From contig NZ_MSCT01000002.1 of NCBI RefSeq assembly GCF_001921865.1, positions 62,001 through 126,000 of the forward strand: 64,000 nucleotides of DNA, read 5' to 3'. The DNA is from Pseudomonas chlororaphis (lineage in GTDB: Bacteria; Pseudomonadota; Gammaproteobacteria; Pseudomonadales; Pseudomonadaceae). Numbering within the stretch: position 1 is the stretch's first letter; every line of letters starts with the position of its first letter. The notes below the pieces were generated by a model. The model saw only the letters and a list, made by a program, of their open reading frames with translations, was not told where the DNA came from and searched no databases. Made by a program: the position numbers and the translations under genes. Positions 7,790 through 14,683 of this stretch are shown one piece after another.

Positions 7790-8734
7790 TCAGACGGCGA
7801 AATTCTCCAGCGAATACACGTCCTCATCCAGCGCGTCGGTGCGCTGGATCTCTTCGATCATCGCCTCGGCCAGCGGCGACAGCCGATACCCGGCGCGGCT
7901 GACGATGCCGTAGCGGGTGTACAGCTCTTCCAGGTCGTCGGCCAGGCCCTCGATCTTCAGGCACACCAGCTCGCCCCTGGCCTGGTGCAGCGCGTCGCTG
8001 TAGGAGCCGACGATGCCGATGGCGTCGGAACGCAGCACCACGCCGAGCAGGCTGTAGCTGTTCTCGCATTCCACATTCGGGGTGAAGTCCGGGCGGCCGC
8101 TGAGGTCGACGATGACCTTGCGCAGGTTCGGCGGGCGGATGGTCACGGCCATGGGGTAGCTCATCAGCTCGGCGGCGCTGACGCTTTCCTGACTGGCCAG
8201 CGGATGCCCGGCGCGGCAGCAGAAATGCCATTTGCGCGGGCGCAGGCGCTGGGTCAGGTAGTCCGGGTTGGCCTCGAAGTGCCGGGTGTCGGCGACGAAG
8301 AATTCGAACTCTTCGCTGAGCAGGCGTTTGCTCAGGGTTTGCCAGTCGTCCACCTGGAACTGCACCCGCGCCTTGGGGTAGCGCCCGATAAAACTGCCGA
8401 TGGCCCGCGGGATCAAGCCCGCCGCCGGCGCCGGCCCGCAGCCGAAACGCAGCTCGCCGGCTTCCAGGCCGTTGAACTGGCTGATCTCGTTGGCCAATTG
8501 CTGCGCGCCGCTGACCAGCCGCCGCGCGTGTTCGAGCAGCACCAGCCCTTGCTTGGTCGGGGCCAGGTCCTTGCGCCCGCGGTCCACCAGCTGGCAGCCG
8601 GCGCTGTGTTCCAGGGCCTGGATGCTGCGGCTGAAGGCCGATTGCGACAGGTTCACCGCCAAGGCGGCCGCGACGAAGCTGCGCTGTTCGGCGAGGGCGA
8701 TGAAGTGTCTGAGTTGGCGCAGGTCGATATGCAT
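7790..8734 (-). CDS. LysR-type regulator, SftR-like, divergent from sftP
   Basis: Regulator of 314 residues: helix-turn-helix MHIDLRQLRHFIALAEQRSF...LSQSAFSRSIQALEHSAG in residues 1-62, co-inducer domain from about 90. It is divergent from the TonB-dependent receptor gene, the usual arrangement for a LysR protein acting on the shared intergenic region. In P. putida S-313 the LysR protein SftR controls sulfate-ester genes including sftP and atsK (established knowledge recalled, not checked). This copy is the better positional candidate for SftR, while the 3803-4723 paralogue is the alternative. A weak start context (GTGAAAA) precedes the ATG. Confidence 0.85.
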   Translation of the reverse strand: MHIDLRQLRHFIALAEQRSFVAAALAVNLSQSAFSRSIQALEHSAGCQLVDRGRKDLAPTKQGLVLLEHARRLVSGAQQLANEISQFNGLEAGELRFGCGPAPAAGLIPRAIGSFIGRYPKARVQFQVDDWQTLSKRLLSEEFEFFVADTRHFEANPDYLTQRLRPRKWHFCCRAGHPLASQESVSAAELMSYPMAVTIRPPNLRKVIVDLSGRPDFTPNVECENSYSLLGVVLRSDAIGIVGSYSDALHQARGELVCLKIEGLADDLEELYTRYGIVSRAGYRLSPLAEAMIEEIQRTDALDEDVYSLENFAV

Positions 8735-8803
8735 TTTTCACATTGAAAATATCGGGCAAATGCATTGGCTATGCATTGGGTCGACTCTTTATAAAGGCAA
8801 TCT

Positions 8804-8818
8804 CTTATTCCGTAAATG
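8804..8818 (+). promoter_or_regulatory. TTATTCC motif upstream of sftP
   Basis: CTTATTCCGTAAATG lies 70 bases before the sftP start, followed by the AT-rich TTCGTAAAAACATAAATAAA. It matches the atsK copy in its first ten bases and sits at a comparable distance. Confidence 0.45.
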
Positions 8819-8888
8819 TTCGTAAAAACATAAATAAATAATCAAAAAGAATATACGGATCAGTCTGTTTTTTGCCCAGGAGCCGCCC

Positions 8889-11258
8889 ATGAGCCCGTTG
8901 AACCTTGCGTCACCTATCTCCCCCCGACGGCTCAAGCGCCTGCCGCTGGCCTTGTTGCTGGCCGGCAGCGCCGGCTGGTCCCAGGCCTATGCTGCTGAAG
9001 CCGAAGCGCCCGTCGAAGCCGCGGCCAAGGCCAGCGCTGGCAAGCCCGCCGCCAGCGGCCAGCTGGAAACCGTGACCGTGACCGCGCGGCGTCGCGAGGA
9101 AAGCGCCCAGGACGTGCCGACGCCGATGAGCGTGATCGGCGGCCAGGCCCTGGAGAGCCAGCGCGTCTACCGCATCCAGGACTTGCAACAGCTGGTGCCC
9201 AGCGTCAACGTCGCCTACATGCATGCGCGCCAGTCCAGCGTGTCGATCCGCGGCCTGGGCAACAATCCGGCCAGCGACGGCCTGGAAGGCAGCGTCGGGC
9301 TGTACATCGACAACGTCTATCTGGGACGGCCGGGCATGGCCGTGTTCGACCTGATGGACATCGAGCAGCTGGAAGTGTTGCGCGGTCCCCAGGGCACGCT
9401 GTTCGGCAAGAACACCACCGCCGGGGTGATCAACATCAGCACCCGCGCGCCGAGTTTCACCCCCGAGCGCAGCATCGAGACCTCGGTGGGCGAGGACGGT
9501 TATTTCCAGACCAAGGGCACGATCTCCGGCCCGCTGAACGACGAGCTGGCCGGGCGCTTTTCGGCGTACCGCACCCGCAGCGACGGCGACATCAAGAACG
9601 AATACGACGGCCACGACTTGAACGGCGGCTCGCGCCAGGGCTTCCGCGGGCAACTGCTGTACAAGCCCAACGAGAACTTCAACCTGCGCTGGATCGGCGA
9701 CTACAACGAAGAGGACTCCAGCGCCGGCACCCGGGTGCTGTACAGCACCGGGCCGACCATCAACGGCACCAACCTCTACCAGGCGCGGGCCAACGCCGCG
9801 GGGGCGACCCTGGTCGACGGCACGCACCGCAAGGTCAACTTGGACAACGACCAGCACGTCACGGTGTTCCAGGGCGGCACCTCGCTGGAGGCCAACTGGA
9901 CCCTGCCCAGCGACTTCACCCTGACCTCCGTCAGCTCCTACCGCTGGTGGAACTTCACCCCGCGCAACGATGACGGCCTCAACGTGCCGGCGACCTACAA
10001 CGCCGGGGTCTCGGTGGAAGACAAACAGTGGTCCCAGGAATTTCGCCTGGCCTCGCCCACCGGCGGCTTCTTCGACTACGTGCTCGGCGCCTACTACTTC
10101 GGCTCCGACCTGGACAACAAATCCTTCGCCTATTACGGCCCCCAGGCGGACATCTGGAACGGCACGCCCACCGGCGCGCTGAACAACGTCACCAGCATCG
10201 GCAACGGGCATATCCGCACTGACAGTTTCGCGCTGTTCGCCCAAGGCACCTGGCACCTCACCGAACGCCTGGACTTCACCGCCGGCCTGCGCGGCACCTA
10301 TGAAGAAAAAAGCGCCTGGGTGACCCGCAACGCGCCAGTGGGGGGCGCCGCAGTGAGCGGTGCCGCGGCCACCGCGCGGCGCGGACGGGCCGGGGCCTAC
10401 GATTCCGGCGACCTCAATCAATACAGCACCAGCCCCTCGGGCCTGCTCAACCTCAGCTATCGCTTCACCGACGACCTGCTGGGCTACGCCACCCTGTCCC
10501 ACGGCGAAAAGTCCGGCGGGGTCAACCTGGTGGTGGGCTCGGCGCCGACCGCCGGCGCCGACTCGCTGCTGGTCGGTACCGAACGCGCCAACAACGCCGA
10601 GCTGGGCTTCAAGAGCACCCTGTGGGACAAGCGCCTGCAGCTCAACGCCAACCTGTTCTGGACCCAGGTCAACGGCTACCAGACCAACGCCTACGACGAG
10701 GCCAACCGTGTGCAGTACCTGACCAACGCCGGTTCGGTGCGCTCGCGCGGGGTGGAATTCGAAAGCACGCTGATCCCCATTCGTGGCCTGACGCTGAACT
10801 TCAACGGCTCCTACAACGACGTGCGCTACCTGTCCTACAAGGACGCGCCGTGCCCGCCCGAAGTCAGCCTGCGCCCCGGCGCCCCGGCCTCCTGCGACCT
10901 CAGCGGCCACCAAGTGGTCGGCGCCTCGAAATGGATCGGCAACGCCAACGGCGAATACAAATGGAACCTGGACAACGGCCTGGAACCCTACGTCACCGGC
11001 AGCTACGCCTTCCGCTCCAAGGCGGTGGGCACGGTGGAGGATTCCGACTACGGCCAGATCCCCAGCTACGCGGTGGTCAACCTCTCCACCGGCCTGCGCG
11101 GCAACTACGAACAAGGCCAGTGGGACGTGTCGCTGTGGCTGAAAAACGCCTTCGACAAGACCTACTACACCACGCTGTGGACCGGCGGGAATGGTGGGTA
11201 TGAAGGGCTGTTGGGGACGCCTCGGACCCTGGGCGTGACCGGGCGTTACGACTTCTGA
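8889..11258 (+). CDS. sftP: TonB-dependent outer-membrane receptor, SftP-like (sulfate esters)
   Basis: Outer-membrane beta-barrel that imports a ligand using energy from TonB. It has 789 residues. The signal peptide ends near residue 36 (SQAYA-AEA), followed by a TonB box ETVTVTA (about 60-66). The plug domain contains SVSIRGLGNNPASDGLEGSV and the invariant LEVLRGPQGTLFGKNTTAGV. The long barrel ends in an aromatic residue (GVTGRYDF). The AGGAGC ribosome site precedes the start. Its placement next to atsK, a sulfatase and a LysR gene matches sftP of P. putida, thought to take up sulfate esters. Siderophore uptake is the usual default for this family, but nothing nearby supports it. Confidence 0.85.
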   Translation: MSPLNLASPISPRRLKRLPLALLLAGSAGWSQAYAAEAEAPVEAAAKASAGKPAASGQLETVTVTARRREESAQDVPTPMSVIGGQALESQRVYRIQDLQQLVPSVNVAYMHARQSSVSIRGLGNNPASDGLEGSVGLYIDNVYLGRPGMAVFDLMDIEQLEVLRGPQGTLFGKNTTAGVINISTRAPSFTPERSIETSVGEDGYFQTKGTISGPLNDELAGRFSAYRTRSDGDIKNEYDGHDLNGGSRQGFRGQLLYKPNENFNLRWIGDYNEEDSSAGTRVLYSTGPTINGTNLYQARANAAGATLVDGTHRKVNLDNDQHVTVFQGGTSLEANWTLPSDFTLTSVSSYRWWNFTPRNDDGLNVPATYNAGVSVEDKQWSQEFRLASPTGGFFDYVLGAYYFGSDLDNKSFAYYGPQADIWNGTPTGALNNVTSIGNGHIRTDSFALFAQGTWHLTERLDFTAGLRGTYEEKSAWVTRNAPVGGAAVSGAAATARRGRAGAYDSGDLNQYSTSPSGLLNLSYRFTDDLLGYATLSHGEKSGGVNLVVGSAPTAGADSLLVGTERANNAELGFKSTLWDKRLQLNANLFWTQVNGYQTNAYDEANRVQYLTNAGSVRSRGVEFESTLIPIRGLTLNFNGSYNDVRYLSYKDAPCPPEVSLRPGAPASCDLSGHQVVGASKWIGNANGEYKWNLDNGLEPYVTGSYAFRSKAVGTVEDSDYGQIPSYAVVNLSTGLRGNYEQGQWDVSLWLKNAFDKTYYTTLWTGGNGGYEGLLGTPRTLGVTGRYDF

Positions 11259-11276
11259 CCGGACCCCGCGCTCCCT

Positions 11277-11358
11277 TGTAGGAGCGAGGCTTGCCCGCAA
11301 TACAGACGCCTCGGCGTATCAGGCCGAACGCTATCGCAAGCAAGCTTCGCTTCTACAG
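11277..11358. repeat. REP inverted pair (diverged)
   Basis: TGTAGGAGCGAGGCTTGCCC and the facing GCAAGCAAGCTTCGCTTCTA enclose about 35 bases, between the convergent ends of sftP and the lipoprotein gene. Confidence 0.75.
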
Positions 11359-11366
11359 CCGCCGGC

Positions 11367-12038
11367 CTATTTGCAGCTGTAACTGTCCGGCATGGTCACC
11401 GTGTACGTGCGCTGCACCCGGTCGCGGAAATCCAGGTTCTGCAAACCTTGCTCCACCACAAAGGCTTCGACCTTGGCGTCCTGGCAATCGTCGTTCTGCG
11501 ACGACGCCCGCAAGAGATACACCGCGCGTTTGCTCGCCTCGTCCCGGGCCGTCACGGTGAACGTGGTCAGGCTGGCATAACCGGTGCGCTCCGAAGTCCC
11601 CACCGGCCCGTAACTGGTGTTGGGCGTACTGGTGCAGACCAGACTCTTGTCCTTCTTCTGCTTGTCCTTGCAGACCGTCGTGGTGCTGTTCGCCACCTGC
11701 CCATAGTCGGTGGCGGTGTAGCGATAAGTCACCCGCTTGCTGCCGATATCCAGCGTTACCGTCATCTTGATCGGCGCATGCTTCTTCGGCAGCGTCGCCT
11801 CGGTAAACACCTCGCGAAACCCCTGGTCCTTCATCGCATTGACCATGTCGCGCAGGTAGTAACGGGCATTGAGCCCATGCTCGTCGTTGCCCTGGGTCAC
11901 CGTCACCAACACCGGCGCCTGCCGGTCGAAGGCATAGTCCGGATCGGGCGTGCCATTGAGCGCCACGCCGAGTTCAGTGGCGCAGCCAGTAAGCAGGAGG
12001 GAAAGGAGAAGGAGGGGGTAAAGCATGTATCGAGTCAT
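11367..12038 (-). CDS. Hypothetical lipoprotein
   Basis: The 223-residue protein has a type II signal peptide with lipobox LLTGC (Cys19), so it is probably anchored in a membrane facing the periplasm. The mature part is polar and beta-rich with no motif I recognise; it includes a basic stretch KDKQKKDK and four further cysteines, and ends SYSCK. Its codon use is like that of the flanking high-GC genes, unlike the AT-rich genes that follow. It may be unrelated to both the sulfur locus and the T6SS island. Confidence 0.75.
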   Translation of the reverse strand: MTRYMLYPLLLLSLLLTGCATELGVALNGTPDPDYAFDRQAPVLVTVTQGNDEHGLNARYYLRDMVNAMKDQGFREVFTEATLPKKHAPIKMTVTLDIGSKRVTYRYTATDYGQVANSTTTVCKDKQKKDKSLVCTSTPNTSYGPVGTSERTGYASLTTFTVTARDEASKRAVYLLRASSQNDDCQDAKVEAFVVEQGLQNLDFRDRVQRTYTVTMPDSYSCK

Positions 12039-12252
12039 GAGGGTCTTCGTTGTGCCGCGGGGGAGTGGATAGGGATTAAACGGATGAATGGCGGAATAAA
12101 CAAATGGGCAGTGGGGGTGAGGGTACGGGTTGCTGGGTTTACGACAGGTTAAAGCGCCTGCCGGGTGGGGGCGCAGGGGGAGGGAGCATGACGGGTTTGG
12201 TGGGGGAGGTGGTTGTGGTTTTTTGTCGCTGGGGGCGATTTTTCGGCGTCGA

Positions 12253-12615
12253 TCAGGCTTCTCTAGAAAGTCGCTCCTTCAATATTTCGCACTTTAATAA
12301 AGTGCTTTCCCGATCGGGAATCTCGTTGCTTTCGCACCAGTGGGTGATGGCTGCAACGCCATCAGAAAATGAAATCACCACGTGCTCGTCCATAAACTCG
12401 AAAGCCATGCCTTTTCTCAGATATCCGGGAATGTTCTCAGCGTCCTTATCGGTGCTGAGGTAGATCCCAGACATTTCTATGCCGAAACCTTCCGAGACCA
12501 TGAGCTTGTCCAAGGCTATTGGTAGAAAGCTTGGGCTTTTCAGAGAGGAGGAGTCCTTTAGATCGAGCAAACAGTTGTGGATGATGTTTTTTTGTTTGAG
12601 AGTGAGTGTATTCAT
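12253..12615 (-). CDS. Hypothetical small protein, possible immunity protein of the Rhs island
   Basis: A 120-residue acidic cytoplasmic protein with no recognised domain. It starts 27 bases after the stop of the gene at 12643, so it belongs to the same string of AT-rich minus-strand genes downstream of rhs. Small size, acidic composition, low GC and position are typical of polymorphic-toxin immunity proteins, but this is inference. No clear Shine-Dalgarno site is visible. Confidence 0.55.
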   Translation of the reverse strand: MNTLTLKQKNIIHNCLLDLKDSSSLKSPSFLPIALDKLMVSEGFGIEMSGIYLSTDKDAENIPGYLRKGMAFEFMDEHVVISFSDGVAAITHWCESNEIPDRESTLLKCEILKERLSREA

Positions 12616-12642
12616 TTGTCTGCATTACTGGTTGGGTTTAGG

Positions 12643-13311
12643 TCAGTTGCATTGTGTAACTATGTAAACTCGATCATCGACATCGCCGGCCCTGCTTCCA
12701 AAGAAGTAGACTTCGTTCTGATTGAATAAAATATAGTTTCTCTTTGCTCGGGGCTTGCTTCCGCCAAAGATATTCGTTTCTCGTTGCGCGGGGGCGGAAC
12801 CAGTAATCGGAAATGACTGCTCTCCATATACTTGCAGTAAAAAGTCAAAAGCCGCTCCCTTGTACTGGCCCGGCGTCTCATAATTCAGAACCCATTTAGG
12901 CTTGTCGCCAGCCCAACCGAACACATCATGGCCTTTGCTATGGCTAAACGCTAAGGGAGTCATTGCGATCCGTATTGGGTAATCAGTCAAATAGACCTTC
13001 TCTTCGTTCTTGAAAAGAAAGAGTGCGAAATATTTTTGGTAATTTCTTAAGAAGCCATCGGGAACGCTTGCTCCCAAGAGTGGGACCTTGAGCATTTCAG
13101 GAATCGTATAGTCTTCGTTGAAGTCATCTGTTGCTGCAAAAACACTAAGCGTGTAGCCATGCAGGGAATGAGCTTCTGGGAACTGTAGGGTGAAATAAAA
13201 GCTCATCAAGCTGCCGCTTGGGCTTTTGGGGATGCTCATCCCTTGGGGGATGACTGGTTTGCCTCCAATGTATGAGGCTGGTTCGGTTTTGGGAACCTTG
13301 TTGATGTACAT
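12643..13311 (-). CDS. Hypothetical protein with a DUF1963/YwqG-like N-terminal motif
   Basis: The start is placed at MYINKVPKTEPASYIGGKP (13311) because GAGG lies about ten bases upstream; an upstream in-frame start at 13392 would overlap the preceding gene. The 222-residue product contains GGKPVIPQGMSIPKSPSGSL followed by MSFYFTLQFPE, resembling the GGxPxxPxxxxWP...PLxFIAQI opening of DUF1963 (YwqG) proteins, which often sit beside polymorphic toxins. The assignment is tentative. The gene is AT-rich and part of the cluster downstream of rhs; an immunity or accessory role is inferred from position only. Confidence 0.6.
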   Translation of the reverse strand: MYINKVPKTEPASYIGGKPVIPQGMSIPKSPSGSLMSFYFTLQFPEAHSLHGYTLSVFAATDDFNEDYTIPEMLKVPLLGASVPDGFLRNYQKYFALFLFKNEEKVYLTDYPIRIAMTPLAFSHSKGHDVFGWAGDKPKWVLNYETPGQYKGAAFDFLLQVYGEQSFPITGSAPAQRETNIFGGSKPRAKRNYILFNQNEVYFFGSRAGDVDDRVYIVTQCN

Positions 13312-13366
13312 TGATTTAGCCTCGGTTCTTTGGTTGGAGGTATTTTTGTTGATTTTTATTAGAGTC

Positions 13367-13804
13367 TTATTTTTGAGAAATTGAAATTTCAATTATTATT
13401 TTTGAGTAGTCGATATGTCCATTGGATTTGGTTCTTTTTAGAGGGTCAAAGGCATATTTTATTTTTATTTTTGCTCCGGGTTTGTAGTGATGCTTTTCGG
13501 AGTTTTTGTTTGCGTATATGCCTTCTGTATAGAGGCTGTTGTCATCTGCTTTTATATCGATGGTATTGATTTTTTCGATATTGTCTTGTCCGGTTAAATA
13601 TACCCTTGTGATAACTCCAGAAATCTCTTTTTGAGGGATGAGACCTTTGTTGAGGTTGTTCCACCACTCATCTGAGCCCAGCAATCCAAAAGTTCCTTTA
13701 AGACCGGCTTTCGGTTTTGACTCATTAAGAGTCAGCTCTTGGGCTTTTCGAATGTACTCGGGATCTTCTTTGATGCGCTCTTTGAAGTGATAGATAACTT
13801 TCAT
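13367..13804 (-). CDS. Hypothetical AT-rich protein downstream of rhs
   Basis: A 145-residue, lysine- and isoleucine-rich protein. The N-terminal third is helical and charged (MKVIYHFKERIKEDPEYIRK); the remainder looks beta-rich and includes TRVYLTGQDNIEKINTIDIK and a lysine-rich end. No family recognised. The ribosome site is absent on the coding strand (TAAGGCCTCCT before the ATG), so the start or even expression is uncertain. It is the first of three same-strand small genes after a 450-base gap behind the Rhs immunity gene. Confidence 0.5.
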   Translation of the reverse strand: MKVIYHFKERIKEDPEYIRKAQELTLNESKPKAGLKGTFGLLGSDEWWNNLNKGLIPQKEISGVITRVYLTGQDNIEKINTIDIKADDNSLYTEGIYANKNSEKHHYKPGAKIKIKYAFDPLKRTKSNGHIDYSKIIIEISISQK

Positions 13805-14251
13805 AGGAGGCCTTATAGGGGGGAGTTGTATGCGGGCATGGAAGACTAGGGCTAAAGGAAAAACGGCGCACTTGAAAGTGCCGCACGCGCAGCGTGCCGC
13901 AACACAATAATGCAGGCATAAAAAATACCTACATGTTTTTTTGGCGTTTTAGCACCTTTAGCTATAGAGCGGACTTCCACATCCGATCGCTGATTTCGCA
14001 GCGACTTGAAGATGCTATCTAGGTGGATGCCTTGGCACAAGTTAATGGAAGTCAATGCCGGCTGCAGGAAAACTCTCCGAGTTTTGTAGGAATAAGACTT
14101 ACTGGTTCGGTAATGACGTTGTGCACTTTGTTTGAGATATTTGATGGTTTGATCTTTCAGGAATGCTTTTGATTTGGCGTCTAATTTTATTGTTTTTCAT
14201 TGGTGTAAAGTTATCAGAATTCCGGGGTATCGTTTAATATGTGTTTTTAAA
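13805..14251. other. AT-rich gap between Rhs immunity gene and the next small genes
   Basis: No convincing gene is seen. A 67-codon frame (14055 to 13852, minus, starting at TTG) spans its middle but has no good start. A short dyad TCGCTG-N6-CAGCGA lies near 14001-14018. It may be a remnant of an older toxin/immunity module or a recombination scar. Confidence 0.4.
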
Positions 14252-14683
14252 CTATATGGTTTTAAAGGGGAATGTCTCGCCGGAGACTATGATGCCAGAC
14301 TCCGTTGTGTAAATTCTTTCTATGTTATTTATTACTAGTTTTAAGTTTTTATTTTCTGGGAATAGCGAGTCTAATAAATCAAAGTATAGGTAGTCTTTGA
14401 TGAGGGCGGCCACTAATTTTGGATTGCTTTTGATCAAGTTTTTAAAGGGTGGATAATTTAGCTTTTCTAGCTCGTCGATGTCTGCAAAACCTTGCTGGAT
14501 ATCATCGGTTTTGCACTGTTCTATAAAGGAATCAGAACTTTTTATAAAGGCTTCTGGTAGTTCGCTGAAGCTTATTGTTAATTCATAAGGGCTTGTTTCA
14601 AGGCCCGTATCCTCACCAAAGCCAAGGCTTCGATATCCCACTGAACATGGACTGATGTTCTCACCTGCTGATTTGAATATCAT
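14252..14683 (-). CDS. Probable immunity protein for the Rhs nucleotidyltransferase-like toxin
   Basis: The 143-residue acidic cytoplasmic protein starts on the Rhs stop codon (ATGA overlap at 14680-14683), the hallmark of a toxin-immunity pair. There is no signal peptide, consistent with protection in the cytoplasm. Visible segments are a polar N-terminus (SAGENISPCSVGYRSLGFGE), a helical centre rich in D and E, and a hydrophobic LIKDYLYFDLLDSLFPEN. No family recognised. It would neutralise the C-terminal tip of the Rhs protein in the producer and its kin; the function is inferred from position. Confidence 0.7.
   Translation of the reverse strand: MIFKSAGENISPCSVGYRSLGFGEDTGLETSPYELTISFSELPEAFIKSSDSFIEQCKTDDIQQGFADIDELEKLNYPPFKNLIKSNPKLVAALIKDYLYFDLLDSLFPENKNLKLVINNIERIYTTESGIIVSGETFPFKTI

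Noticed and set aside
8910-11300. Long antisense frame opposite sftP
   Set aside because: Shadow of the receptor gene; no ribosome site and low-complexity product.
12222-12246. T-rich hairpin TCGCTGGGGGCGA followed by TTTTT as a terminator
   Set aside because: It reads as a terminator only on the plus strand, where no gene ends; the neighbouring genes are on the minus strand.
13852-14055. 67-codon minus-strand frame starting at TTG
   Set aside because: No Shine-Dalgarno site and no recognisable protein; kept only as part of the unexplained gap.
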